Shown: in pieces, positions 1 to 9,097 of the stretch
Layout: each line of letters starts with the position of its first letter
How positions within the stretch are numbered: position 1 is the stretch's first letter
NCBI GenBank assembly: GCA_964235945.1
Contig: CAXSDV010000003.1
Location: 38,180-102,179 of the forward strand
DNA length: 64,000 nt
From: JASLDZ01 sp964235945
Lineage (GTDB): Bacteria; Pseudomonadota; Alphaproteobacteria; Caulobacterales; Caulobacteraceae
Direction of reading: 5' to 3'
Notes under the pieces: model-generated
Databases searched by the model: none
What the model was told of the DNA's origin: nothing
Seen by the model: the letters and a program-made list of their open reading frames with translations, nothing else
Translations under genes and position numbers: made by a program

Positions 1-729
1 CACCACCGAACGCTGGAGGGCGCCGCGCGCGAGCGGTTCCGCTTCCTCCACGTGTCCACGGACGAGGTGTACGGCTCGCTGGGCGCCGAGGGGCTGTTCA
101 CGGAAACGACCGCCTACGATCCGCGCTCGCCCTACTCCGCGTCCAAGGCGGGGTCCGACCACCTGGCCAGCGCCTGGTTCCACACCTTCGGCCTGCCGGT
201 GGTCACGTCCAACTGCTCCAACAACTACGGGCCGCACCACTTCCCCGAGAAGCTGATCCCGCTCGTCATCCTCAACGCGCTGGAGGGCCGGCCCCTGCCG
301 GTCTACGGCGACGGCGCCAACGTGCGCGACTGGCTGTACGTGGAGGACCACGCGCGCGCCCTGCGCCTGATCGTGGAGCGCGGCCGGCCGGGGGAGACCT
401 ACAACGTCGGCGGCAGGAACGAGCGCACCAACCTGCAGGTGGTGCAGGCCGTGTGCGACATCCTCGACCGGCTGGCGCCCGCCGAACGCCCGCGCCGCGA
501 GCTGATCGCCTTCGTGGCCGACCGGCCGGGCCACGACGCGCGCTACGCCATCGACGCCTCCAAGCTGGAGGGCGAGCTCGGCTGGCGCGCCCAGGAGACT
601 TTCGAGACCGGGCTGGAGAAGACGGTGCGCTGGTACCTCGACCGGCGCGACTGGTGGGAGCCCCTGCGCGCGCGCTACGCCGGCGAGCGGCTGGGCCTGC
701 CCGCGGGCGGCGCGGGGGCGGCCGGGTGA
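1..729 (+). CDS. rmlB: dTDP-glucose 4,6-dehydratase, 5' truncated by the window edge
   Basis: This enzyme makes dTDP-4-keto-6-deoxyglucose, the second step of dTDP-L-rhamnose synthesis. The open frame runs in from base 1, so the NAD-binding N-terminus, roughly 100 residues by comparison with the ~350-residue family, lies outside the window. The visible part has the catalytic STDEVYG segment (Thr-Asp-Glu), the YSASKAG active-site Tyr/Lys motif, NCSNNYGP and the YGDGxNVRDWLYVEDH substrate-binding region. The C-terminus ends in a Gly/Ala-rich tail. The stop overlaps the next start by 4 bases (GTGA), so it is probably co-translated with rmlD. Confidence 0.95.
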   Translation, partial: HHRTLEGAARERFRFLHVSTDEVYGSLGAEGLFTETTAYDPRSPYSASKAGSDHLASAWFHTFGLPVVTSNCSNNYGPHHFPEKLIPLVILNALEGRPLPVYGDGANVRDWLYVEDHARALRLIVERGRPGETYNVGGRNERTNLQVVQAVCDILDRLAPAERPRRELIAFVADRPGHDARYAIDASKLEGELGWRAQETFETGLEKTVRWYLDRRDWWEPLRARYAGERLGLPAGGAGAAG

Positions 730-1634
730 GCCGGCTGCTGGTGTTCGGAAGCTCCGGCCAGCTCGCCCGCGAACTCGTGCGCCTGGGCGGCGAGGGGGGG
801 CGCGAGGTGCGCGCCCTCGGCCGCGCCGAGCTCGACCTCGCCGATCCCGCCCTCGACCTGGACGCGGCGATGGCCGCCGTTCTCGCCGCCGAGCGGCCGG
901 ACGCGGTGGTCAACGCGTCCGGCTACACGGCGGTGGACAGGGCGGAGGGCGAGGTCGACGCCGCCCTGCGCCTCAACCAGGACGCCCCCGCCGCCATGGC
1001 GCGCGCCTGCGCGGCGGCGGGCGTCCCCTTCGTGCACGTGTCCACCGACTACGTGTTCGACGGCCGCGCCGGCCCCTACCGCGAGAACGACCCGGTCGCC
1101 CCCGCCGGGGCCTACGGCCGCTCCAAGGCGCAGGGCGAGGCGGCCGTGCGCGCGGCGGGCGGCCGCGCCGCCACCCTGCGCACGAGCTGGGTGTACGCCG
1201 CCCATGGGGCCAACTTCGTGCGCACCATGCTGCGCTTGGCGCAGACGCGCGAGGAGGTGGCGGTGGTGGCCGACCAGCGCGGCCGCCCCACCTGGGCGCG
1301 CGAACTCGCGCAGGGGTGCCTCTTGGCCGCCGACGCGCTCGGTCGCGGCGAGCTCGCGGACACGCCCGTGCTGCACGTGTCGGGCGGCGGCGAGGCGAGT
1401 TGGGCGCAGTTCGCCGGGGCGGTGTTCGAGCTGTCCGCCGCCCGGGGCGGGCCGTCCGCGCGGGTCAGGCCGATCACCACCGCCGAGTATCCCACCCCCG
1501 CGCCGCGCCCCGCCGACTCGCGCCTGGACGGGGCGCTCGCCGCCGAGCGCCTGGGCTTCCGGCCCCGGCCCTGGCGCGACAGCCTGGCGCTCTGCCTGGA
1601 CGAGATGGTCCTGAACCCACCGGAGATCACCTGA
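726..1634 (+). CDS. rmlD: dTDP-4-dehydrorhamnose reductase
   Basis: This is the NADPH-dependent last step of dTDP-L-rhamnose synthesis. The GTG start at 726 overlaps the rmlB stop, and the protein opens directly with the Rossmann motif (FGSSGQLA). STDYVFDG and the YGRSKAQGE Tyr/Lys catalytic motif follow at about residues 100-135. TSWVYAAHGANFVRTM is typical of RmlD. At 302 residues the length is normal. The stop is immediately followed, with no spacer, by the degenerate rmlA copy, so the three form one transcript. Confidence 0.94.
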   Translation: MSRLLVFGSSGQLARELVRLGGEGGREVRALGRAELDLADPALDLDAAMAAVLAAERPDAVVNASGYTAVDRAEGEVDAALRLNQDAPAAMARACAAAGVPFVHVSTDYVFDGRAGPYRENDPVAPAGAYGRSKAQGEAAVRAAGGRAATLRTSWVYAAHGANFVRTMLRLAQTREEVAVVADQRGRPTWARELAQGCLLAADALGRGELADTPVLHVSGGGEASWAQFAGAVFELSAARGGPSARVRPITTAEYPTPAPRPADSRLDGALAAERLGFRPRPWRDSLALCLDEMVLNPPEIT

Positions 1635-2525
1635 GTGAAAGGCATCGTCATGGCCGCGGGGGACGCGGCCGCCCTGCGCCCGGCCACCCTCACCGTCGCC
1701 AAGGGCCTCCTGCCCATCTACGACAAGCCCATGGTCTACCACCCGATCAGCACCCTGATGCTGGCGGGGGTGCGCGACATGCTGATCGTCACCACGCCCC
1801 GGGCGCGGTCCCAGTTCGAGGCGTGCCTGGGCGACGGGTCGCGCTTCGGCGTGAACTTCAGCTACGCCGAGCAGGCGGAGCCGCGGGGCCTGGCGCAGGC
1901 CTTTCTGATCGGCGAGCGCTTCCTGGACGGCGGGTGCGCCGCCATGATCCTGGGCGACAACATCTTCTTCGGCGCGGGGCTGACGGAGAACCTGCGGGAC
2001 GCCGCCGCCCTCAGCTCCGGCGCGCGCGTGTTCGCCAGCCGGGTGCGCGCGCCCGAGCGCTACGCGGTGGTGGGTTTCGACGCGGAGCACCGCGCGGTGT
2101 CGCTGGAGGAGAAGCCCGTCGCCCCCGCCTCCGACTGGGCGGTGACCGGGCTCTACTTCTACGACGCGGACGTGGTGGAGATCGCCAAGGCGGTGCGCCC
2201 CTCGGTGCGGGGCCTGCTGGAGATCACGGACGTCAACCGCGCGTACCTGGCGCGAGGCACGCTGGACGTGCGGCGGCTGCGGCGCGGCGAGTCCTGGCTG
2301 GACACCCGCCGCCACGACTCCCTGTCGGAGGCGGCCGGCTTCATTCGCGCGCTCGAACACCGCCAAGGGCTCAAGATCGCCTGCCCCGAGGAGGTGGCGC
2401 TGCACAACGGCTGGCTCACCCCGGACGAGTGCGCCGCCCGCGGCCGCGCCCTGGGCAAGACCGACTACGGCCGCTACCTGATGGAGATCGCCGGCGCCCA
2501 GGGCGCGGCGGTGCGGGCGGGCTGA
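1635..2525 (+). CDS. degenerate paralogue of glucose-1-phosphate thymidylyltransferase (RmlA-like, probably inactive)
   Basis: This 296-residue protein aligns without gaps to the intact RmlA at 4754-5629 over most of its length. It keeps KPMVYHP, LGDN (residues 107-110), the EEKP region and GLYFYD. The nucleotide-binding signature is lost: residues 11-13, Gly-Thr-Arg in the intact copy, are Ala-Ala-Ala. Gln24 is Gly, Glu147 is Gly, and Gly-Thr after WLDT (225-226) is Arg-Arg. The frame is intact and starts (GTG) right after the rmlD stop, so it is expressed rather than a decaying pseudogene. Loss of thymidylyltransferase activity is inferred. It could act as a regulatory or structural subunit of RmlA, or have changed substrate. 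Confidence 0.85.
   Translation: MKGIVMAAGDAAALRPATLTVAKGLLPIYDKPMVYHPISTLMLAGVRDMLIVTTPRARSQFEACLGDGSRFGVNFSYAEQAEPRGLAQAFLIGERFLDGGCAAMILGDNIFFGAGLTENLRDAAALSSGARVFASRVRAPERYAVVGFDAEHRAVSLEEKPVAPASDWAVTGLYFYDADVVEIAKAVRPSVRGLLEITDVNRAYLARGTLDVRRLRRGESWLDTRRHDSLSEAAGFIRALEHRQGLKIACPEEVALHNGWLTPDECAARGRALGKTDYGRYLMEIAGAQGAAVRAG
2136..2204 (+). repeat. 69-base perfect direct repeat, copy 1 (inside the RmlA-like gene)
   Basis: These 69 bases, encoding the WAVTGLYFYD...VRPS segment (residues 168-190), are identical to 5255-5323 in the intact rmlA, while flanking sequence has diverged, including at silent positions. The identity suggests recent gene conversion between the paralogues. Confidence 0.9.
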
Positions 2526-2545
2526 CCGTCAAGGTCGGGTGAGTT

Positions 2546-2566
2546 CCACGCCGCCCGTCGGCGTGG
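2546..2566. terminator. hairpin between convergent genes
   Basis: A perfect 8-bp stem (CCACGCCG / CGGCGTGG) with a 5-base loop sits in the 41-base gap between the RmlA-like gene and gmhB, directly after the gmhB stop. No T-run follows on either strand, so intrinsic termination is uncertain. Its position suits a bidirectional transcription end. Confidence 0.55.
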
Positions 2567-3097
2567 CTAGCCCGCGTCCGCCAGCGCCTGCGCCAGCACG
2601 GCGTCCACGTCCCCGCCCGCGTCGGCGGTGGTGAAGGGCACGCCGCGCACGCCGGCGGCGGCGGCGGCGGCCATGTCGCTGTCGCGGTCGCCCAGCATGA
2701 GGCTCAGCTCGGGGTCGACGGCGTGGGCGGCGATCAGCGCCTCCAGCATGCCGGGCAGGGGCTTTCGGCAGCGGCACGCGCCGCTCAGCTCCGGGTGGTG
2801 CGGGCAGAAGCGCCAGTCGTCCACCCGCGCGCCCTCCCGCGCGAGTTCGGCCGCCATCCAGCGGTGCAGGGCGCGCACGTCCTCCTCCGAGTACAGCCCG
2901 CGCGCGATCCCCGACTGGTTGGTGACCACGAAGGCCAGCAGGCCCGCCTCGTTCACCCGGCGCACCGCCCGCGCCGCCCCCTTCACCCAGCGCACCTGGT
3001 CCGCCCGGTGGGTGAAGCCCGTGTCGAGGTTGAGCACCCCGTCGCGGTCGAAGAACACCGCGCCCCGCCGCGCCCCGCCGATCCCGTCCCGCGTCAT
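2567..3097 (-). CDS. gmhB: D-glycero-D-manno-heptose 1,7-bisphosphate 7-phosphatase-like HAD phosphatase
   Basis: This small HAD-family phosphatase, 176 residues, belongs to the GmhB/histidinol-phosphatase branch and is probably used in ADP-heptose synthesis for LPS core. It has the nucleophile motif FFDRDGVLN near residue 20, VVTNQSGIARG, a zinc-binding loop (CPHHP...CRCRKP) and the final GDRDSDMAAA motif. It is encoded against the rml operon, between the RmlA-like gene and rmlC. Nothing else for heptose synthesis is in the window, so the specific substrate is inferred from the family. Confidence 0.82.
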   Translation of the reverse strand: MTRDGIGGARRGAVFFDRDGVLNLDTGFTHRADQVRWVKGAARAVRRVNEAGLLAFVVTNQSGIARGLYSEEDVRALHRWMAAELAREGARVDDWRFCPHHPELSGACRCRKPLPGMLEALIAAHAVDPELSLMLGDRDSDMAAAAAAGVRGVPFTTADAGGDVDAVLAQALADAG

Positions 3098-3180
3098 GGG
3101 CGGGCGCTAGCACGCGGCGGGACGGGTCGGACAGGGGCGGGCTGGACAGGGCGGGGCGCTCCAGGCTCTAAGCCGCCCCC

Positions 3181-3735
3181 ATGCGCATCACCCCGACCGC
3201 CATCGACGGCGTGCTGATCCTCGAGCCCAAGCGGTTCGGCGACGAGCGCGGCGTGTTCACCGAGACCTTCAAGGCCGACGCCCTGGCCGAAGCCGGTTTC
3301 GCCACGCCCTTCACCCAGGACAACTGCGCCCGGTCCGGCGCGCGGGGCGTGGTGCGCGGCCTGCACATGCAGCGCGAACCCCACGCCCAGGACAAGCTGA
3401 TCCGCTGCTCGCGCGGGCGCATCTACGACGTCGCGGTGGATTGCCGGCCGGGCTCGGCCACCTTCGGCCGCCACGTCGCCCTGGAGCTGACCGCCTCCAA
3501 CTGGCTGCAGCTCCTCGTGCCCCGGGGCTTCGCCCACGGCTACGCCACCTTGGAGGAGGACTGCGAGGTGCTCTACAAGGTCACCGCCCCCTACGCCCCG
3601 GCGGAGGAGGAGGGCCTCCTCTGGAGCGACCCCGCGCTCGGGATCGACTGGCCGATCGCTCCCGCCGAGGCGACCGTGAACGCGCGCGACCAGGCGTGGC
3701 CGACGCTCGCCGCCTGGGCCGCCGACCGGGGCTGA
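3181..3735 (+). CDS. rmlC: dTDP-4-dehydrorhamnose 3,5-epimerase
   Basis: This cupin-fold epimerase provides the third step of dTDP-L-rhamnose synthesis. RGLHMQ (near residue 60) carries the catalytic His, with Met where Tyr or Phe is more usual. GRIYDVAVD, PRGFAHGY and LLWSDPALGIDWP are standard RmlC segments. At 184 residues the length is normal. The ATG at 3181 follows a short gap after divergent gmhB, so the gene may have its own promoter in 3098-3180. The glycosyltransferase gene follows 26 bases downstream. Confidence 0.94.
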   Translation: MRITPTAIDGVLILEPKRFGDERGVFTETFKADALAEAGFATPFTQDNCARSGARGVVRGLHMQREPHAQDKLIRCSRGRIYDVAVDCRPGSATFGRHVALELTASNWLQLLVPRGFAHGYATLEEDCEVLYKVTAPYAPAEEEGLLWSDPALGIDWPIAPAEATVNARDQAWPTLAAWAADRG

Positions 3736-3761
3736 GGCTCGAGGGTCGGACCTCCGCCGGC

Positions 3762-4757
3762 GTGACCGGACCGCGCGTCACGGTGGTGGTGGTCGCCTAC
3801 CAGTCGGCCGGCTACCTCCAGCCCTGCGTCGACTCGCTGGCGGCCCAAAGCTTCACCGATTTCGAGGCGGTGGTGGTGGACAACGCCTCCACCGACGGCT
3901 CGGTGGACGCCCTGCGCCTGCCGGACGCGCGCTTCCGGGTGGACCGGGCGGGCGCCAACCTGGGCTTCGCCGCCGCCAACAACCGTGCGGTGCGCGCGAG
4001 CGCCGCGCCCCACGTCGCCCTCCTGAACCCGGACGCCGTGGCCGACCCCGGCTGGCTGGCGGCGCTGGTGGCGGCGGCGCAGGCCGATCCGCGCCGGGCG
4101 AGCATAGGCTCCCTGCAGATGCGGCTGGAGGACGCGGGGCGCCTCGACGGGGTGGGCGACGTTTGGCACGCGGCGGGCCTGGCCTGGCGCGCGGGGGAGG
4201 GCTGGACCGCCGACCGCGCCCCCGGCGACGGCCCCATCCTCGGCCCCTGCGGCGCCGCCGCCCTCTACGACCGCCGCGCCTTCCTGGAGGCCGGCGGCTT
4301 CGAGGAGCGCTTCTTCTGCTATTGCGAGGACGTGGACCTGGCGCTGCGCCTGCGCCTGCTCGGCCACGCCTCCTGGCGAGCCTCGGCGGCGGTGGTGCGC
4401 CACGCGGGCTCGGCCATATCGGGGCGGGCGAGCGACTTCACCCTGTTCCACGGTCACAGGAACCGGGTGTGGACCTTCCTGCGCAACACGCCGGGAGGCT
4501 GGTTCTGGGCGCTCCTGCCCTTCCACCTCGCCTTCAACCTGCTCTACCTGGGGCTGGCGCTGCGGCGCGGGTTCCATCGGCCCGTGTGGAAGGCCTATAC
4601 GGCGGCGTGGGCGGGCCGGGCCCCCATGCGGGAGGCGGCGCGCCGTCTTCCCCGGGGGAGCTTCCGGCGCCTCCTGCCCGTGGTGGTGTGGGCGCCCTGG
4701 GCGCCCTGGTCCCGGCTGCTCAAGCCCGGACCCTTGGTGGAGTCGGACGCGCGATGA
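3762..4757 (+). CDS. family 2 glycosyltransferase, possibly a rhamnosyltransferase
   Basis: This is an inverting GT-A fold enzyme of 331 residues. The N-terminus has the nucleotide-binding VVVVAYQSAGYL and VVDNASTDGS segments. The usual DxD position reads LNPDA, and CYCEDVDLALRL supplies the ED catalytic-base motif. A hydrophobic patch near residues 245-275 may contact the membrane. The layout resembles WbbL-type rhamnosyltransferases, and the place between rmlC and rmlA supports rhamnose transfer, but the acceptor is unknown. The GTG at 3762 was chosen because the conserved fold begins six residues later. Its end overlaps the rmlA start (ATGA). Confidence 0.85.
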   Translation: MTGPRVTVVVVAYQSAGYLQPCVDSLAAQSFTDFEAVVVDNASTDGSVDALRLPDARFRVDRAGANLGFAAANNRAVRASAAPHVALLNPDAVADPGWLAALVAAAQADPRRASIGSLQMRLEDAGRLDGVGDVWHAAGLAWRAGEGWTADRAPGDGPILGPCGAAALYDRRAFLEAGGFEERFFCYCEDVDLALRLRLLGHASWRASAAVVRHAGSAISGRASDFTLFHGHRNRVWTFLRNTPGGWFWALLPFHLAFNLLYLGLALRRGFHRPVWKAYTAAWAGRAPMREAARRLPRGSFRRLLPVVVWAPWAPWSRLLKPGPLVESDAR

Positions 4758-5629
4758 AGGGTCTGATCCTGGCCGGCGGCTCCGGCACGCGGCTCGCGCC
4801 CGTGACGCACGCGCTCTGCAAGCAGCTCCTGCCCATCTACGACACGCCCATGATCTACCACCCCGTGTGCACGCTGATGCGCGCGGGGGTGCGCGAGATC
4901 CTGATCATCTCCACCCCGCGCGACACCCCGCTGCTGCGCGACCTCTTGGGCGACGGCTCCGCCTGGGGCGTGCGCTTCGAGTACGTGGTGCAGGACCACC
5001 CGCGAGGGCTGGCCGACGCCTTCATCCTGGGCGAGCGCTTCATCGCGGGCGGGCCCTCCGCCTTGATCCTGGGCGACAACCTGTTCCACGGGGCGGGGCT
5101 GTCCGACCTGCTGCGCCAAGCCGCCGGCCACGACGCGGGCGCGCGCGTGTTCGCCTACCAGGTGCGCGACCCCGAGCGGTACGGCGTGGTGGAGTTCGAC
5201 GCGCAGGGGCGCGCCCTGTCCATCGAGGAGAAGCCCACGCGCCCCCGCTCCGAATGGGCGGTGACCGGGCTCTACTTCTACGACGCGGACGTGGTGGAGA
5301 TCGCCAAGGCGGTGCGCCCCTCGCCCCGGGGCGAGATCGAGATCACCGACATCAACCAGGCCTACCTCGACCGCGGAGACCTCCGCGTGGAGCGCCTGGG
5401 CCGCGGCTACGCCTGGCTGGACACCGGCACCCACGACTCGCTGCTGGAGGCGGGCGACTTCATCAAGGCCATCGAGCACCGCCAGGGGCTGAAGGTCGCC
5501 TGCCCCGAGGAGATCGCCCTGCACCAGGGCTGGATCGACCCGGACGCGGTGGCCGCGCTGGGTCGCGCCATGGGCGGGGCGGACTACGGCCGCTACCTGC
5601 TGGAGGCCGCCGCCGAGGCGGGGGCTTGA
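4754..5629 (+). CDS. rmlA: glucose-1-phosphate thymidylyltransferase (intact copy)
   Basis: This enzyme makes dTDP-glucose from dTTP and glucose-1-phosphate, the first step of the rhamnose pathway. The 291-residue protein has the full signature (LAGGSGTRLAP, residues 6-16), CKQLLPIYD with the catalytic Lys, LGDN at 107-110, VVEFD, EEKP and WLDTGTHDSL with the metal-binding Asp. It contrasts at these sites with the degenerate paralogue at 1635-2525. ATG overlaps the glycosyltransferase stop by 4 bases. Confidence 0.95.
   Translation: MKGLILAGGSGTRLAPVTHALCKQLLPIYDTPMIYHPVCTLMRAGVREILIISTPRDTPLLRDLLGDGSAWGVRFEYVVQDHPRGLADAFILGERFIAGGPSALILGDNLFHGAGLSDLLRQAAGHDAGARVFAYQVRDPERYGVVEFDAQGRALSIEEKPTRPRSEWAVTGLYFYDADVVEIAKAVRPSPRGEIEITDINQAYLDRGDLRVERLGRGYAWLDTGTHDSLLEAGDFIKAIEHRQGLKVACPEEIALHQGWIDPDAVAALGRAMGGADYGRYLLEAAAEAGA
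5255..5323 (+). repeat. 69-base perfect direct repeat, copy 2 (inside rmlA)
   Basis: This is the second copy of the 69-base identical block described at 2136-2204. The two copies sit at the same residue positions (168-190) of the two paralogues. Confidence 0.9.
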
Positions 5630-5694
5630 TCCAGCTACTTGGATGATGATGCTGGGGTGACCGGGCGTGCGGGCGCGCCCGGCGAGAGGATCGT

Positions 5695-6702
<1,008 letters not shown>

Positions 6703-6740
6703 ACCGCCCCGCCGTCCGCCCCCGGGCGCCGGGCTGAGGC

Positions 6741-7535
6741 GTGCCGGAGGGCCACACCATCCACCGCGCGGCGCGCGACCAGCGCCCGCACCTGGTGGGC
6801 CGCCGCCTGTCGGTCAGCTCGCCCCAGGGCCGCTTCGCGCTCGGGGCGGAACGGCTGGACGGGCGGACGTGCCTGTCGGTGGAGGCCTACGGCAAGCACC
6901 TGCTGTACGGCTTCGAGGGCGACCTCGCCCTGCACCTGCACCTGGGGCTCTACGGCCGGTTCCACCTGCACGCCGGCCCCGCGCCCGAGCCCCGGGGCGC
7001 CGTGCGCGTGCGGCTGGCGAGCCTGGACTTCACCGTGGACTGCAACGGCCCGGCCGCCTGCGAGGTGCTGGACGCGCCCGAACGCGGGCGGCTGCTGGCG
7101 CGCATCGGGCCGGACGTGCTGCGCGCGGACGCCGACCCCGAGCGCGCCTGGGCCCGCATCCACACCACCCGCACGGGGATCGGCGCCCTCCTGATGGACC
7201 AGTCGGTGCTGTCGGGGATCGGCAACATCTACCGCACCGAGCTCCTGTGGCGCGCGCGCCTGCACCCGCTCCTGCGCGGCCGCGACCTGCCGCGCGCCGC
7301 CTTCGACGCCCTGTGGGCGGATGCGCGCCGCCTGCTGGAGATCGGGGTGGAGACGAACGCCATCGTCACGGTGGAGGGCGGCGTCCGCGCCGCGCGCCGC
7401 CCCTTCCGCGACCGGGTGGAGATCATGCGCAAGGCCGACTGCCCCCGCTGCGGCGGTTCCGTGCGCGAACTGGACATCGCGGGCCGCCGCGCCTTCGTCT
7501 GCGAGCATTGCGCGCCGCCGCCGGCCGGGGGCTAG
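6741..7535 (+). CDS. Fpg/Nei-family DNA glycosylase/AP lyase (Nei2-like)
   Basis: This base-excision repair enzyme acts on oxidised bases. After removal of the initiator Met the protein begins Pro-Glu-Gly-His, the catalytic N-terminal Pro and Glu. A helix-two-turn-helix region includes SVLSGIGNIYRTELL, and the C-terminal zinc finger is CPRCGG...CEHC. The N-terminus (VSSPQGRF) resembles the actinobacterial Nei2 subgroup more than classical MutM. It is 264 residues from GTG 6741. It lies between the sugar locus and the arabinose-donor genes without obvious functional linkage. Confidence 0.88.
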   Translation: MPEGHTIHRAARDQRPHLVGRRLSVSSPQGRFALGAERLDGRTCLSVEAYGKHLLYGFEGDLALHLHLGLYGRFHLHAGPAPEPRGAVRVRLASLDFTVDCNGPAACEVLDAPERGRLLARIGPDVLRADADPERAWARIHTTRTGIGALLMDQSVLSGIGNIYRTELLWRARLHPLLRGRDLPRAAFDALWADARRLLEIGVETNAIVTVEGGVRAARRPFRDRVEIMRKADCPRCGGSVRELDIAGRRAFVCEHCAPPPAGG

Positions 7536-7578
7536 CCTTGCGCGCGCCGGGGTAGCATTTACTTCACCCGCGGCGGCC

Positions 7579-9075
7579 ATGCTGCCGCACGATCTGCGGG
7601 ATCATCGGGCGCTGCGCGTGGACACCTCAATCCAGACCGGGCGGGCCGCGCCCGCCGCGGCTGGGGCCGGGCCGCCGCTGGTGGTGGACCTGGACGGCAC
7701 GCTGGTGCGCTCGGACCTGCTGGTCGAGTCGTTCCTGGCGCTGGTCTCCGCCTCCCCCGGCCGCGCCCTCGCCGCCCTGTGGGCGCTGCGCCGGGGCAAA
7801 GCCGCCTTCAAGGCGGCGGTGGCCGACCACGCGGCGGTGGAGGCCGCGACCCTGCCCTACGACGAGGACGTGCTGGCGGCCGTGCGCGCCGCCCGCGCCG
7901 AAGGCCGCCCCACCGTGCTGGCCTCCGCCTCCGACGTGCGGCTGGTGCGCGCGGTCGCCGCCCACCTGGACGCCTTCGACGCGGTGCTGGGCTCCGAGCC
8001 CGGGACCAACCTCGCCGGCGAACGCAAGGCGGACGCCCTGGCGGCGCGCTACGGCGAGGGCGGCTTCGACTATGTGGGCGACCACCCGGTCGACCGGGCC
8101 GTGTGGACTCGCGCGCGCCGGGCGCTCGTGGTGCGCCCCTCCGCCCGCTTCGCGCGCCGGCTGGAGCGCGAGGGCCTGGTCGTCGAGCCGCTGGGCGTGC
8201 GTCGGCCGGCGTTGCGGCCCCACCTGAGGGCGCTGCGGCCGCACCAGTGGCTCAAGAACGCGCTGATCTTCGCGCCGCCCCTGGCGGGCCACGCCCCGCC
8301 GCCGGCCCTGCTGGCCTGCCTGCTCGCCTTCGTCAGCTTCAGCCTGTGCGCGTCCAGCGTGTACGTGCTCAACGACCTGCTGGACCTCGCCAGCGACCGC
8401 GACCACGCGCGCAAGCGTCGGCGGCCCTTCGCCAGCGGCGACGTGCCGCTGGCGCACGGCGCGCTCATGGCGCCGCTGCTGCTGCTGGCGGCCGTGGCGG
8501 TCGGGGCTTTCCTGCCCGGCCGGTTCCTGATGGTGCTGGCCGGCTATTTCGCCCTGACCCTGTCCTACTCGCTGGGGCTCAAGCGCTTGGTGATGATCGA
8601 CGTGGTGACGCTGGCCTGCCTGTACGGCGCGCGCCTCTTGGCGGGGAGCGCGGCGTCCGACGTGCTGTTGTCCCACTGGCTGGAGGCGCTGGCGGTGTTC
8701 CTGTTCCTGAGCCTGGCGCTGGTGAAGCGCTTGGCCGAGCTCGTGGACCGCATCGCCGCCGGCAAGGGCGACCCCGCGGGCCGCGGCTACCGGCTGAGCG
8801 ACCTGCCCATGGTGGAGGCCATGGCCGCCGCCTCCGGCTTCGTGGCGGTGGTGGTGCTGGCGCTCTACCTCAACAGTCCGGACGTGGGGGTGTTGTACCG
8901 CTATCCCCACCGGCTGTGGCTGATCTGCGTGGTGGTGCTCTACTGGGTGAGCCGCATGCTCATCACCGCCCACCGGGGCGAGATGCACGACGACCCGGTG
9001 GTCTACGCCGTGCGCGACCGCGCCAGCCAGGTGTGCGGCCTGCTCTGCGCGGCGGTGGTGGCCTGCGCCCTGTGA
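7579..9075 (+). CDS. HAD-UbiA fusion: putative polyprenyl-phosphate phosphoribosyltransferase with phosphatase domain
   Basis: The first ~205 residues form a HAD-like domain: VVDLDGTL with Asp37/Asp39, ASASD near 116 and GDHPVD near 168. Residues ~215-498 form a polytopic UbiA domain with NDLLDLASDRDH (265-276) as the first Asp-rich motif. The sequence KRLAEL near 383 recalls mycobacterial DPPR synthase Rv3806c. The predicted role is transfer of phosphoribose from PRPP to polyprenyl phosphate. The HAD domain may remove the 5-phosphate, a separate step in mycobacteria. ATG 7579 is used; GTG 7618 is an alternative. The following GtrA, DprE1 and DprE2 genes support this reading. Known in the family: such fusions occur elsewhere. 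Inferred: the substrates. Confidence 0.8.
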   Translation: MLPHDLRDHRALRVDTSIQTGRAAPAAAGAGPPLVVDLDGTLVRSDLLVESFLALVSASPGRALAALWALRRGKAAFKAAVADHAAVEAATLPYDEDVLAAVRAARAEGRPTVLASASDVRLVRAVAAHLDAFDAVLGSEPGTNLAGERKADALAARYGEGGFDYVGDHPVDRAVWTRARRALVVRPSARFARRLEREGLVVEPLGVRRPALRPHLRALRPHQWLKNALIFAPPLAGHAPPPALLACLLAFVSFSLCASSVYVLNDLLDLASDRDHARKRRRPFASGDVPLAHGALMAPLLLLAAVAVGAFLPGRFLMVLAGYFALTLSYSLGLKRLVMIDVVTLACLYGARLLAGSAASDVLLSHWLEALAVFLFLSLALVKRLAELVDRIAAGKGDPAGRGYRLSDLPMVEAMAAASGFVAVVVLALYLNSPDVGVLYRYPHRLWLICVVVLYWVSRMLITAHRGEMHDDPVVYAVRDRASQVCGLLCAAVVACAL

Positions 9076-9097
9076 CCCGGCCCCCGAGCGTCCGCCC

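Noticed and set aside
1635..2525. The RmlA-like gene as a frameshifted pseudogene
   Set aside because: The frame is uninterrupted, aligns residue for residue with the intact copy and has normal length. The Ala-Ala-Ala change is a local substitution and no single indel pair restores GTR.
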